Shown: positions 35,185-43,618 of the stretch, in pieces | Layout of the letters: each line of letters begins with the position of its first letter | Position numbering within the stretch: the stretch's first letter is position 1 | Source of the DNA: Paenimyroides marinum | Lineage (GTDB): Bacteria; Bacteroidota; Bacteroidia; Flavobacteriales; Flavobacteriaceae | Assembly (NCBI RefSeq): GCF_900108395.1 | Contig: NZ_FNXE01000024.1 | Span: 1-49,646 of the forward strand | DNA: 49,646 nt | Direction of reading: 5' to 3' | The notes under the pieces: generated by a model | Database searches by the model: none | Told to the model about the DNA's origin: nothing | Seen by the model: the letters and a program-made list of their open reading frames with translations, nothing else | Made by a program: the position numbers and the translations under genes

Positions 35185-36612
35185 ATGAATAAAGAAAGCA
35201 TTGCTGTAGGATTAGATATTGGAACAACGAAAATTGTTGCAATGGTAGGTAAAAGGAACGAGTACGGAAAACTTGAAATTCTGGGTATTGGTAACGCAAA
35301 AAGTTTAGGCGTAAAACGCGGTGTTGTTAACAATATAACGCAAACCATACAATCTATTCAATATGCGGTGGCACAGGCATCGGCAGAAGCAGGATGTAAA
35401 ATTAACGATGTGGTTTTGGGAATTGCCGGACAGCACATTCGCAGTATCCATCATCAGGAATACATTACGCGCGACAAGCCCGATATCGTAATTTCTGAAT
35501 TAGACATCGACAAGTTAATCGCTCAGGTACAAAAGCTGAATATGCTGCCGGGCGAAGAAATTATCCACGTACTGCCACAAGAATTTAAGGTTGATGAAGA
35601 AGGCGGAATTAAAGAACCTATTGGTATGTACGGCCGCCGTTTAGAAGCAAGCTTTCACGTGGTTGTAGGGCAATCGGCATCGATCAGAAACGCGGGCAGA
35701 TGCGTAAAAGATTCCGGTTTAGAACTGTCTGGTTTAACCTTAGAACCATTAGCATCAGCAGATGCTGTTTTAAGTCATGAAGAAAAAGAAGCCGGCGTTG
35801 CGTTAATAGACATAGGTGGCGGTACCACAGATTTAGCCATTTTTAAAGACGGCATCATTCGCCACACAGCGGTAATTCCGTTTGGCGGAAATGTGATTAC
35901 AGAAGACATTAAAGAGGGCTGTTCTATCATTGAAAAACAGGCAGAACAGTTAAAAATACGTTTTGGATCGGCTTGGCCGGGAGAAAATAAAGACAACGAA
36001 ATTGTTTCTATCCCGGGATTAAGAGGTCAGGAAGCAAAAGAAATATCCTTAAAAAACCTTTCAAAAATCATTCACGCACGCGTGGTTGAAATCATCGATA
36101 TGGTTTTTTCGGAAATAAAAGCCTACGGATACGACAATCCCCGTAAAAAATTAATTGCAGGAATTGTACTAACAGGCGGCGGATCTGAACTAAAACACAT
36201 TAAACAACTGGTTGAATACATTACCGGAATTGATACGCGTATTGGATATCCCAACGAGCATATTTCGGGCGAATCAGCAAAATTGGTCTCAAGACCATTA
36301 TTTGCCACGGCAGTTGGTTTGATGATGGAAAGTGACATTAACAATTCACGCAGCCGTATATACGTTCAGGAACATCCGGGTTCTGTAAAAATTCAGGCAA
36401 AAACAGAACCTATCGGCACACCGGTTGAAAACAACAGCGTTCCCCTTAAAATGAACACGATTACCGACAAACCGCAACAAAAAACAGAACAACCCGAAAA
36501 TAACCAAGACGAACAAACAGACGTGGAACAAGGCACATCGGCATATATTGAAAACCGTTTCCTTGGAAAATTTATAAAAAAGTTTAAAGATTTTATTGAC
36601 AAAGCAGAGTAA
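35185..36612 (+). CDS. ftsA: Cell division protein FtsA
   Basis: Actin-like membrane anchor for FtsZ. The 475-residue protein has the phosphate-1 loop GLDIGTTKIV, the phosphate-2 motif ALIDIGGGTTDLAIF and the adenosine motif VLTGGGSELKHI. A glutamine/proline-rich linker of about 50 residues (around 400-450) leads to an amphipathic C-terminal helix FLGKFIKKFKDFIDKAE that should bind the membrane. It is followed by ftsZ after 20 bases. Confidence 0.96.
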   Translation: MNKESIAVGLDIGTTKIVAMVGKRNEYGKLEILGIGNAKSLGVKRGVVNNITQTIQSIQYAVAQASAEAGCKINDVVLGIAGQHIRSIHHQEYITRDKPDIVISELDIDKLIAQVQKLNMLPGEEIIHVLPQEFKVDEEGGIKEPIGMYGRRLEASFHVVVGQSASIRNAGRCVKDSGLELSGLTLEPLASADAVLSHEEKEAGVALIDIGGGTTDLAIFKDGIIRHTAVIPFGGNVITEDIKEGCSIIEKQAEQLKIRFGSAWPGENKDNEIVSIPGLRGQEAKEISLKNLSKIIHARVVEIIDMVFSEIKAYGYDNPRKKLIAGIVLTGGGSELKHIKQLVEYITGIDTRIGYPNEHISGESAKLVSRPLFATAVGLMMESDINNSRSRIYVQEHPGSVKIQAKTEPIGTPVENNSVPLKMNTITDKPQQKTEQPENNQDEQTDVEQGTSAYIENRFLGKFIKKFKDFIDKAE

Positions 36613-36632
36613 AAGAAAAACACCTCAACTAT

Positions 36633-38609
36633 ATGGATCAAGTTTTTGAAAATTTAGCATTCTCTCCAGATTTGCCAAAAAACAAATCGAATGTAATTAA
36701 AGTAATTGGAGTTGGTGGTGGTGGTAGCAATGCCATTAATCACATGTATAATCAGGGTATTAAAGGAGTAGATTTTGTGGTTTGCAATACAGACTCTCAG
36801 GCATTAAACAACAGTCCCGTGCCTATAAAAATTCAGTTAGGGGTTACTTTAACCGAAGGATTAGGTGCAGGCGCAAATCCTGAAGTGGGACAACAATCAG
36901 CCCTTGAAAGCATTGAGGAAATCGAACAGTTTTTAGACACCAATACCAAAATGGTTTTCATTACTGCCGGTATGGGCGGTGGAACCGGTACCGGTGCTGC
37001 ACCTGTCATTGCCCAATTAGCTAAAGACCGTGATATTTTAACAGTGGGTATTGTTACGATTCCTTTCCAGTTTGAAGGAAAAGTACGTCAGGAACAAGCA
37101 TTGCGCGGTGTGGAAAACCTACGCAAAAACGTTGACTCGTTAATTGTGATCAACAACAACAAATTGCGTGAAGTTTACGGAAACTTAGGCTTCAAGGCAG
37201 GTTTCTCTAAAGCCGATGAAGTGTTAGCCACCGCATCTCGTGGTATTGCAGAAGTAATTACACATCACTACACGCAAAATATCGATTTAAAAGACGCCAA
37301 AACCGTTTTATCTAATTCGGGCACAGCCATTATGGGATCGGCAGAAGCAAGCGGAGAAAATCGTGCAAAAGAAGCTATTGTCAGTGCATTAGACTCTCCG
37401 TTGTTGAACGACAATAAAATTACCGGAGCCAAAAACGTATTGTTATTGATTGTTTCAGGCGAAAACGAAATCACTATTGATGAAATTGGCGAAATCAATG
37501 ACCACATTCAAATGGAAGCAGGTCACAATGCGAACATCATCATGGGAGTTGGTGAAGACGCTGCTTTAGGTGATGCTATTTCGGTAACAATTATTGCTAC
37601 AGGTTTCGATGTGGAGCAACAAAAAATAATTGTAAACGCAAACGATGAAAGCAAAAACAAAATCATTCATCATTTAGGCGAAGAACAAAAAGCAACGACT
37701 GATTTAACAGGAAACAATGCACCGCTATTTACAAACGCGCCAACACCAGATCAGCCTTTGCAAAACAATACAGGGCATCAGGCGGTTCCAAAAATCGTTT
37801 ATAATTTAGACGACGAGCCCGTAAAACAGCCAAACAGCGAAGTTGAAAAAAAAACAATAGTTCAGACTCAGCCTTCTGAAAGCGTTCAGAACATGAATTT
37901 AACACCTGATAATCAAGCAGAAACAATTCGTCAAAATAACGAACCTCAAAGTACTGTTAAAACAACCGACATTCGCAACATTGTTGTAAACGAACCAAAA
38001 TTTGTCATTGTAAAGCCACAACAAGTCGTTAAAGAAACCGAAAACGTTATGGCAGAACAGTTTTCATTTGATTTGCAACAACAAGAGAATGATTTTTCTG
38101 AACAACAGAACGAATTCTCATTTGAGATTCAATCACACGAAGAACCGGCTCATCAAGCAAGCTCGGAATCAAAAGAGGAAATCATCCGTTACGATTTAAA
38201 TGATTATATGGAAGTTGAAGAGCAGTTGTTAAACTCAAAACAAGAAGTTGCCGGGCCTGTAAAAGAAGATGAAGCGTTGTCGTTTACCGTTCGAACAGAA
38301 CAACCCGAAGTATCGCAACAACGCTTGATTATTGATGAAAATTCCCCGATGGAAACATCAATAAACGATATTTTACGTGAACGGGCTGAAGAACGCAAAC
38401 GCAAAATGAAAGAATTTAACCATAAATTCAATGCCGCATCGACAACCCAGATTAATGATTTAGAAAAAGAACCGGCATACAAACGAATGGGTGTTGATTT
38501 AACACAAGACCACTCAAGCAACGTATCGCGTACCTCGGTTTCATCAGACCGAAACAACGATATACAGTTGCGTTCTAACAATTCATTTTTACATGACAAT
38601 GTAGACTAA
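36633..38609 (+). CDS. ftsZ: Cell division protein FtsZ with long C-terminal linker
   Basis: Tubulin-like GTPase that builds the division ring. The core (about residues 1-330) has GVGGGGSNAI, the tubulin signature GMGGGTGTGAAPV (near 113) and the T7 loop region DEIGEINDHI. A linker of roughly 300 residues rich in Gln, Glu, Asn and Pro follows, then a short conserved tail ending SNNSFLHDNVD in place of the IPxFLR-type tail of proteobacteria. Total 658 residues, long but usual for Bacteroidota. A terminator follows. Confidence 0.97.
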   Translation: MDQVFENLAFSPDLPKNKSNVIKVIGVGGGGSNAINHMYNQGIKGVDFVVCNTDSQALNNSPVPIKIQLGVTLTEGLGAGANPEVGQQSALESIEEIEQFLDTNTKMVFITAGMGGGTGTGAAPVIAQLAKDRDILTVGIVTIPFQFEGKVRQEQALRGVENLRKNVDSLIVINNNKLREVYGNLGFKAGFSKADEVLATASRGIAEVITHHYTQNIDLKDAKTVLSNSGTAIMGSAEASGENRAKEAIVSALDSPLLNDNKITGAKNVLLLIVSGENEITIDEIGEINDHIQMEAGHNANIIMGVGEDAALGDAISVTIIATGFDVEQQKIIVNANDESKNKIIHHLGEEQKATTDLTGNNAPLFTNAPTPDQPLQNNTGHQAVPKIVYNLDDEPVKQPNSEVEKKTIVQTQPSESVQNMNLTPDNQAETIRQNNEPQSTVKTTDIRNIVVNEPKFVIVKPQQVVKETENVMAEQFSFDLQQQENDFSEQQNEFSFEIQSHEEPAHQASSESKEEIIRYDLNDYMEVEEQLLNSKQEVAGPVKEDEALSFTVRTEQPEVSQQRLIIDENSPMETSINDILRERAEERKRKMKEFNHKFNAASTTQINDLEKEPAYKRMGVDLTQDHSSNVSRTSVSSDRNNDIQLRSNNSFLHDNVD

Positions 38610-38633
38610 TTTAATTAGATTTATATTTACCTT

Positions 38634-38667
38634 ACCTCAAAAAGACGCTTTCTTTTTGAGGTTTTTT
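38634..38667 (+). terminator. Terminator at the end of the dcw cluster
   Basis: ACCTCAAAAAGA pairs with TTCTTTTTGAGGT around a 4-base loop, followed by TTTTT. It ends the ftsZ transcript; the next gene has a possible -7 box TATATTTG at 38671-38678. Confidence 0.8.
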
Positions 38668-38698
38668 ATTTATATTTGTGCTTCTAAAATTTAGAGCC

Positions 38699-39148
38699 AT
38701 GAGTTTACAAACAAATATAACAGCAGCTTTGAAAGAAGCTATGAAAACCAAAGATCAAACCGCATTAGAATCGTTACGTGCAATTAAATCGGAAATTTTA
38801 CTGGCACAAACATCGGGCAGTGGTACAGAATTAACCGAAGCCGACGAAATTAAGCTGTTACAAAAACTGGTAAAGCAACGTAAAGATGCAGCTGCCATTT
38901 TTGTGGAACAAGGCAGAAACGATTTGGCAGATCCGGAATTGGCTCAGGCAAAAGTGATTGAACAGTTTTTACCTGCACAATTATCAGAAGCTGAAGTAGA
39001 AGAAATTATTAAAACCATTATATCAGAAGGAAATTTTTCCGGAATGCAGTCTATGGGTCAGGTAATGGGATTGGCAAACGCCAGATTAGCAGGGTCAGCT
39101 GACGGTAAAACCATTTCTACCATCGTTAAAAAACTTTTAACAGCTTAA
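38699..39148 (+). CDS. GatB/YqeY domain protein
   Basis: ATG at 38699 (MSLQTNITAALKEAMK) gives 149 residues; a longer frame starts within the promoter region. It has the YqeY-family features: an N-terminal helical bundle, AIKSEILLAQ and the tail-domain FSGMQSMGQVMGLANARLAGSADGKTIS. The domain resembles the tail of GatB, which contacts tRNA in the amidotransferase, but the role of free YqeY proteins is not settled. It follows ftsZ and precedes tRNA-Arg. Confidence 0.9.
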   Translation: MSLQTNITAALKEAMKTKDQTALESLRAIKSEILLAQTSGSGTELTEADEIKLLQKLVKQRKDAAAIFVEQGRNDLADPELAQAKVIEQFLPAQLSEAEVEEIIKTIISEGNFSGMQSMGQVMGLANARLAGSADGKTISTIVKKLLTA

Positions 39149-39162
39149 AATAAACTTATAAC

Positions 39163-39234
39163 GTCTTCGTAGTTCAATGGATAGAATGTCAGATTCCGGT
39201 TCTGATGATGTGGGTTCGAATCCCGCCGAGGACA
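39163..39234 (+). tRNA. tRNA-Arg (anticodon CCG)
   Basis: The acceptor stem GTCTTCG/CGAGGAC has one G-U pair. The anticodon stem TCAGA/TCTGA holds loop TTCCGGT, with anticodon CCG reading CGG. The T arm is GTGGGTTCGAATCCCGC. CCA is not encoded. It stands alone downstream of the YqeY gene; no integrase or duplicated tRNA end is seen nearby. Confidence 0.93.
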
Positions 39235-39252
39235 CTTTTTAAAGAAGTTTCA

Positions 39253-39654
39253 TTACTCTTGCAACATTAAACGTATTGGAATCTTAAAACGGATACGTAC
39301 AGCTTCCCCATCGAACTCTATAGGGTTCATCCGGACAGTTTTGATCACGCGTACCGCTTCTTTATCACAGGCAGCACACAATCCTTTTTCAATCACAACC
39401 TCTTTTACTGTACCGTCTTTCTCAACGACAAATTCGGCATAAATTGTTCCGCTTACACCCTCTTTAAAAGCCTCCTGCGGATACCTGTAGTTTTCAGCTA
39501 TATAAGCTGCTACACTTTTATTGTGAATGGTTTTGTACAATGACACATCCTCTGTCTTTATACTGCCCTTGTCAGAACCAGCAACCTCTTCAAGATTCTG
39601 CGAAAACCCAGTTATAGAAAACACACCGAAAATTAATGCTAAAAATACTTTCAT
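39253..39654 (-). CDS. Secreted protein with TonB C-terminal domain
   Basis: ATG at 39654 (MKVFLALIFGVFSITGFSQ) gives 133 residues with a cleavable signal peptide. The C-terminal part matches the TonB energy-transducer domain: YRYPQEAFKEGVSGTIYAEFVV, then KDGTVKEVVIEKG and VRMNPIEFDGEAVRIRFKIPI. There is no N-terminal membrane anchor or proline-rich spacer, so it is not a full TonB and may act as a free periplasmic domain. Cys-x-x-Cys (CAACD) lies near residue 95. Its partner is unknown. Confidence 0.8.
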   Translation of the reverse strand: MKVFLALIFGVFSITGFSQNLEEVAGSDKGSIKTEDVSLYKTIHNKSVAAYIAENYRYPQEAFKEGVSGTIYAEFVVEKDGTVKEVVIEKGLCAACDKEAVRVIKTVRMNPIEFDGEAVRIRFKIPIRLMLQE

Positions 39655-40025
39655 AAACATAAAGATATAAAAATTTAAGCGTTTTAAGTTGATTTTTACA
39701 TAGTGTTTTTTTTATTTGTTATATTTAACTGTTTTTACTTCTTAAAACACCGGTTTTTCCTTTTTTTGAATTTTCCGTATTTTCTGACTAAATTGAAGAA
39801 TTTAGAATAACTTTCTGTTTTTTACTATTTTTTACGAAAATGTGCGTCACGCTCTATAGTAGCCTTTGCCATATAGTATCTACGTAGTATCCCAGTTGTT
39901 GGGATTTAGAATATTTTTCGGTTTGGCATTTTGTTGAAATGCTTTATAACCGACTCCTTTTTTTCTTGTACTTTACAATATAATACAAAATTCTATATTT
40001 TTGTTAGTGGAATTAACCTATTGCC
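39655..40025. other. Intergenic region upstream of the AraC regulator
   Basis: 371 bases without a gene. It holds an inverted repeat ATCCCA/TGGGAT (39889-39905), the palindrome CTACGTAG with flanking direct repeats AGTATC, the motif TGCGTCACGCTCTATAG (39843-39859) shared with the CMD-gene promoter, and a -7 box TATTTTTG at 39996-40003. No convincing small ORF. Confidence 0.6.
39843..39859 (+). promoter_or_regulatory. Shared motif, copy 1 (upstream of AraC gene)
   Basis: TGCGTCACGCTCTATAG matches 14 of 17 positions of the motif at 41649-41665, and all three differences are C/T exchanges. It lies 167 bases before the AraC ATG. Confidence 0.4.
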
Positions 40026-40916
40026 ATGAAATCTGAAGAACATTCGATTAGCTTTGATTTTCTGAAACATCTAAAATCCAAAAAAATGGATCGTTTGGAT
40101 GTACCTTATTATTTAGCATCAAAAGAATGTTTGGAAAATGTGGAAATTACGCATGTTTTTAAAAATTACTTTTATACAATTGGGCTATATTATGGTGATG
40201 GAGCGACTATTAGAATAGGTAATAAAACGTACGAATTGACCCGTGGGAGTTTACTAACCATTGGTCCTGGAGTTAGTTGCCAGTGGCTGAAAACCAATTT
40301 TCCTTTGAATGATACACTTTTGTTTTATGATGATATTTTCGTAAACAATTTCAGCAATTCATTTTTTTACTCTTTGGAGTTTTTCTGCCCAGATGAACAA
40401 AGTGTGATTCAGTTGTCTGATAAGCAATTTGAAGAAATGCAACAGCTTTTCCAAACGCTTCGAATGGTGGTAGACAAACCCGATGTATTATGCGGAATAC
40501 TATATTCAATTCTTATTATTACGCAGAAACATTTCTGGAGATTACATCGTGGCAATAAAATAGAATTAAGTGATAAAGAACATACGGCTGTAAAATTCAG
40601 GGAATTAGTTGCCAAAAATTTTGCCAATCACAAAGATGTTGCATTTTACTCACAGCAGCTAAATATCTCTTCCAAATACCTGAGTGAGCTATTAGTTGAC
40701 CAAACAGGCATGTCTGCTAAAAAGTGGATTGAATTCCATGTCATGCAAGAAGCAAAATACCTGTTGAGTTTTAAAGATCAATCTGTTAAAGAAGTGGCTT
40801 TTCAGTTGGGCTACACCGATACATCGCACTTTTCACGAGCATTCAGGAATTACGATGGGCAATTGCCTACCGAATTCAAAAATGCTGTATGTAATTTATC
40901 ACCTTCTTTAAATTAA
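40026..40916 (+). CDS. AraC family transcriptional regulator
   Basis: A 296-residue regulator with an N-terminal cupin-like ligand domain (about residues 20-170) and a C-terminal double helix-turn-helix of the AraC/XylS type (about 195-290). The second HTH shows SVKEVAFQLGYTDTSHFSRAFR followed by PTEFK, the family signature. The inducer is unknown. It is the first gene of the accessory region and carries its own upstream control region. Confidence 0.93.
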   Translation: MKSEEHSISFDFLKHLKSKKMDRLDVPYYLASKECLENVEITHVFKNYFYTIGLYYGDGATIRIGNKTYELTRGSLLTIGPGVSCQWLKTNFPLNDTLLFYDDIFVNNFSNSFFYSLEFFCPDEQSVIQLSDKQFEEMQQLFQTLRMVVDKPDVLCGILYSILIITQKHFWRLHRGNKIELSDKEHTAVKFRELVAKNFANHKDVAFYSQQLNISSKYLSELLVDQTGMSAKKWIEFHVMQEAKYLLSFKDQSVKEVAFQLGYTDTSHFSRAFRNYDGQLPTEFKNAVCNLSPSLN

Positions 40917-41010
40917 AAACCGTAAAAATTACAGTACTTACCGCTTTATTTACACCAATCGTTGTTTGATTTCCCGATAGCTTTGTCATTGATATTAATT
41001 ATGACGTACA

Positions 41011-41643
41011 ATGAGGCAAAAAATAGCAAAGTTGATTCTGGTAGTGGCATTTTTTAATATGTGTCAGTATCCTGTTTGGGCACAAATACCCGTAGAAGTC
41101 AGTGTGGGGCATTCCAGCTATTATTACCAACATTCGTTTGCTGCCAGATTTAATAAAGAAAAGCCATTGGGTTTCTTTCATACCTCATCCATTCTCATTC
41201 CTTATGACAAGAATCGTGGAAATGAAATTATGAGTCAATCGTACCTTTCCTATACACTAAATAACACTTGGAGTACGGGAGTAGGATCTATTTTCACGCC
41301 CTTAAATCGTGTTCGTCCATCTTTTTTTCTCCAGTATTTTCGAAAAGGAAAAACAACATCTGTTATGGTTTATCCCAGAATTGATCTTTGGGAAAATCCA
41401 AATCTCGAATTGATGGGTTTCATTGAATACAAGGGCACAACAAATCAGAAATTAAAGCTATATGCCCGTTTACAGTATATGACCACGTGGAATAGTAAAG
41501 AGCATGTTCGAAGTTATCAATATTTGAGAATTGGATTTAGTTTGGGAGATATGCAACTGGGGGCAGTTGCAAATTTTGACCAATATGGAAACACAGGAAC
41601 CGATTACAACAGTATTGGATTTTTTATCAGAAAAGAATTTTGA
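41011..41643 (+). CDS. Hypothetical exported protein, possible small beta-barrel
   Basis: A 210-residue protein with a signal peptide (MRQKIAKLILVVAFFNMCQYPVWA) followed by repeated amphipathic beta-strand-like stretches rich in Tyr, Trp and Phe, ending in RKEF. The terminal Phe is what outer-membrane barrels carry. No family is recognised. An inverted repeat GTCAT/ATGAC (40985-41005) lies just before its ATG. Its stop overlaps the palindrome upstream of the CMD gene. Confidence 0.6.
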   Translation: MRQKIAKLILVVAFFNMCQYPVWAQIPVEVSVGHSSYYYQHSFAARFNKEKPLGFFHTSSILIPYDKNRGNEIMSQSYLSYTLNNTWSTGVGSIFTPLNRVRPSFFLQYFRKGKTTSVMVYPRIDLWENPNLELMGFIEYKGTTNQKLKLYARLQYMTTWNSKEHVRSYQYLRIGFSLGDMQLGAVANFDQYGNTGTDYNSIGFFIRKEF

Positions 41644-41665
41644 TAAAATGTGTCACGTTTTATAG
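41643..41665 (+). promoter_or_regulatory. Palindromic operator-like site before the CMD gene (shared motif, copy 2)
   Basis: Arms ATAAAAtGTG and CACgTTTTAT are complementary at 9 of 10 positions around a central T (41643-41663). Within it TGTGTCACGTTTTATAG (41649-41665) is the second copy of the motif found upstream of the AraC gene. It lies 34 bases before the CMD ATG. Confidence 0.5.
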
Positions 41666-41698
41666 AAAACAGGATCTATTATAATAAAAAGAAGTTTT

Positions 41699-42157
41699 AT
41701 GAACACACGAATTGACTTAAGCCAGATGCCAAAAGGATTATTGGATGGCATGATGAAAACGGAATTGTATATAAAAAAATCAGGATTTGACCTAAAGCTG
41801 ATTGAATTAGTAAAATACCGAGTTTCACAAATAAACAAATGTGGATATTGCCTGGATATGCACCACAAAGAGGCGTTAGCTCTTGGGGAAACCGAACTAA
41901 GGTTGCATACGCTTATTGCCTATAAAGAATGTCCGTATTTTGAAGATTACGAAAAAGTCGCATTGGAATTTGCAGAAAATTTGACCTTAGCTCATCAGAA
42001 AGAAATTGATGATCGCCTTTATGCTTTGCTACAACAACATTTCTCTATAGAACAAATATCTATTCTAACTCTAGTAATTACGCAAATCAACGCCTGGAAC
42101 AGAATTAATAAAACGATTGGTGCGATACCGGGAACGTATGTCGAAAATACTATTTAA
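41699..42157 (+). CDS. Carboxymuconolactone decarboxylase / AhpD-like family protein
   Basis: A 152-residue all-helical protein with the redox motif CGYCLDMH (Cys48, Cys51, His55), the AhpD-type CxxCxxxH active site. Such proteins act as alkylhydroperoxidase-like reductases; a decarboxylase reaction is not implied by the family name. Genes of this family are classic neighbours of ECF41 sigma factors, and such a sigma gene lies 566 bases downstream. RidA-like genes flank it. The start follows a palindromic site by 34 bases. Confidence 0.9.
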   Translation: MNTRIDLSQMPKGLLDGMMKTELYIKKSGFDLKLIELVKYRVSQINKCGYCLDMHHKEALALGETELRLHTLIAYKECPYFEDYEKVALEFAENLTLAHQKEIDDRLYALLQQHFSIEQISILTLVITQINAWNRINKTIGAIPGTYVENTI

Positions 42158-42165
42158 AAGAACTT

Positions 42166-42624
42166 ATGAAACACTTATTTTTTTTAACCGCTATAATTTT
42201 TACTATGACAACTCAAGTACAGGAATTTAAAAATCCTTCGTCTCTATTCGATCCCAGTCCGTACGGATTTTCTCATATGGTTACCGTTCCGGAAGGCTAC
42301 AAGCTAATTTTTGTTGCCGGACAAGGTGGCGAAGAAAATACAGAAGGTAAACTGAGTCCCGATTTTAGAAGGCAGCTGGCATTTTCTTTAAAGAATATCA
42401 AGGACGCACTTGCAACAGAAAATCTTAACATGAACAACGTGGTTAAATTAACTACTTTGGTCGTGGATCATAATGAAGAGAAATTAAACATTATTGTAGA
42501 AGAGTTTAATAAAGTATGGCCAGAGAAAAATTTCCCTATCAATACATTAATACCTGTTCCCAAACTAGCTATAGATGGCATGTTGATAGAAATCGAAGCT
42601 TTGGCTGTCAAAAGTCCGAATTAA
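42166..42624 (+). CDS. RidA/YjgF family protein lacking the catalytic arginine
   Basis: A 152-residue Rid-family protein with a hydrophobic N-terminus (MKHLFFLTAIIFTMTTQVQEF) that may be a signal peptide. The Rid core is clear (VAGQGGEE, LKNIKDALATENLNMNNVVK, GMLIEIEALAV), but the PARS segment that carries the arginine needed for imine deamination in RidA reads PINT here. It is therefore probably one of the non-RidA Rid subgroups with unknown activity. It starts 8 bases after the CMD gene. Confidence 0.88.
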   Translation: MKHLFFLTAIIFTMTTQVQEFKNPSSLFDPSPYGFSHMVTVPEGYKLIFVAGQGGEENTEGKLSPDFRRQLAFSLKNIKDALATENLNMNNVVKLTTLVVDHNEEKLNIIVEEFNKVWPEKNFPINTLIPVPKLAIDGMLIEIEALAVKSPN

Positions 42625-42653
42625 TGAAAAAAAACTTGCTGAAATATGTCATT

Positions 42654-42690
42654 AATGAAGCGTTCATTTATTCTTTTAGCTATATCTTTG
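42654..42690 (+). promoter_or_regulatory. Promoter with inverted repeat before the sigma factor gene
   Basis: A perfect inverted repeat AATGAA-gcg-TTCATT occupies 42654-42668, where the -33 box would be. A -7 box TATCTTTG follows at 42683-42690, and the sigma gene starts at 42723. The repeat overlapping -33 suggests repressor or activator control. Confidence 0.5.
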
Positions 42691-42722
42691 ATTAATTATC
42701 CAAAGCCTAAAACAATACGATC

Positions 42723-43559
42723 ATGATGAGTATTTCCATTGAAAATTATCAGCGTATGCTGTTTCCTTATGCCTATAATGTGTTAGGGACAGTAGAAGAT
42801 GCTGAAGATGTCATTCAGGACGTAGTCATTCAGTTTTCTAAAGTATCGTCAGGTATCGTAAATAATCCCAAGAATTATCTGATCAAAAGTGTAATTAATC
42901 AGGCAATCCAGCTAAAACAAAAGCAAAACAAGACGGTTCCGGCTGATGTTTGGTTACCTGAACCTGTGATTACCGATGAGGATTTGCAACATCAGGAAAT
43001 TTTTAATTTTTCGTTATTGGCAAGAATGGAGCAGCTCAATCCCAAAGAACGAGCCGTTTTTATTTTGAAAGAAGGATTTGGGCACTCACACGAAGAGATC
43101 GGAGAAATACTGTCATTGACTACTGAGAATTCCAGAAAAATTTTGAGTAGAGCCAAAGAAAGGTTGAAATCAATAGGAAGTATAAACAAATTACATTTTC
43201 GGCCAGTAGTTTCTGATATAGTAAAGAAATTAATCAATGCCATCAGAGATGGCGATACTGACAATGTGAAAACGTTATTAGCCGAAGATATTCAGTTTTA
43301 TGCTGACGGTGGCACTAAGGTTAAAGTGGTAGCCAAAGAATGTATAGGTGCTGATCAGGTAAATAAATTATTAATGTATGTACATCAAACATATAACAGT
43401 GCTTTAGAAATTAAATTGACTATGATTAACCATCAGCCCGCAGTGCTATTTATACAAGGTGGTGTGATTGAGTCGTGTCAGATTTTTGAGATATATCAAA
43501 ACAAGATTATCCGGATTGATGCTGTTGTCGATCCTGAAAAGCTTAAAACATTAATTTAA
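42723..43559 (+). CDS. ECF41-type sigma factor with C-terminal SnoaL-like domain
   Basis: A 278-residue sigma-70 family protein: sigma-2 (about residues 8-70), sigma-4 (about 100-160, LNPKERAVFILKEGFGHSHEE) and a C-terminal SnoaL/NTF2-like domain (about 170-278). ECF41 landmarks are present: the linker WLPEP at 77-81 and DGGTK near 193-197, a variant of the DGGGK motif. In ECF41 proteins the C-terminal domain serves in place of an anti-sigma factor. ATG at 42723 or 42726 is equally possible. It lies in a cluster with a CMD gene, the known ECF41 neighbour type. Confidence 0.9.
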   Translation: MMSISIENYQRMLFPYAYNVLGTVEDAEDVIQDVVIQFSKVSSGIVNNPKNYLIKSVINQAIQLKQKQNKTVPADVWLPEPVITDEDLQHQEIFNFSLLARMEQLNPKERAVFILKEGFGHSHEEIGEILSLTTENSRKILSRAKERLKSIGSINKLHFRPVVSDIVKKLINAIRDGDTDNVKTLLAEDIQFYADGGTKVKVVAKECIGADQVNKLLMYVHQTYNSALEIKLTMINHQPAVLFIQGGVIESCQIFEIYQNKIIRIDAVVDPEKLKTLI

Positions 43560-43618
43560 TTTATATCTTATTAATAATAAATAACTTAAAAACAAACCCA
43601 ATATAAATATTTTTAATT

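Noticed and set aside
41649..42722. Canonical ECF41-type promoter (TGTCACA ... CGTC) near the CMD or sigma gene.
   Set aside because: TGTCACG is present at 41651-41657 and TGTCAT near 42647-42652, but no CGTC lies at the expected spacing. I report the first site as a shared motif only.
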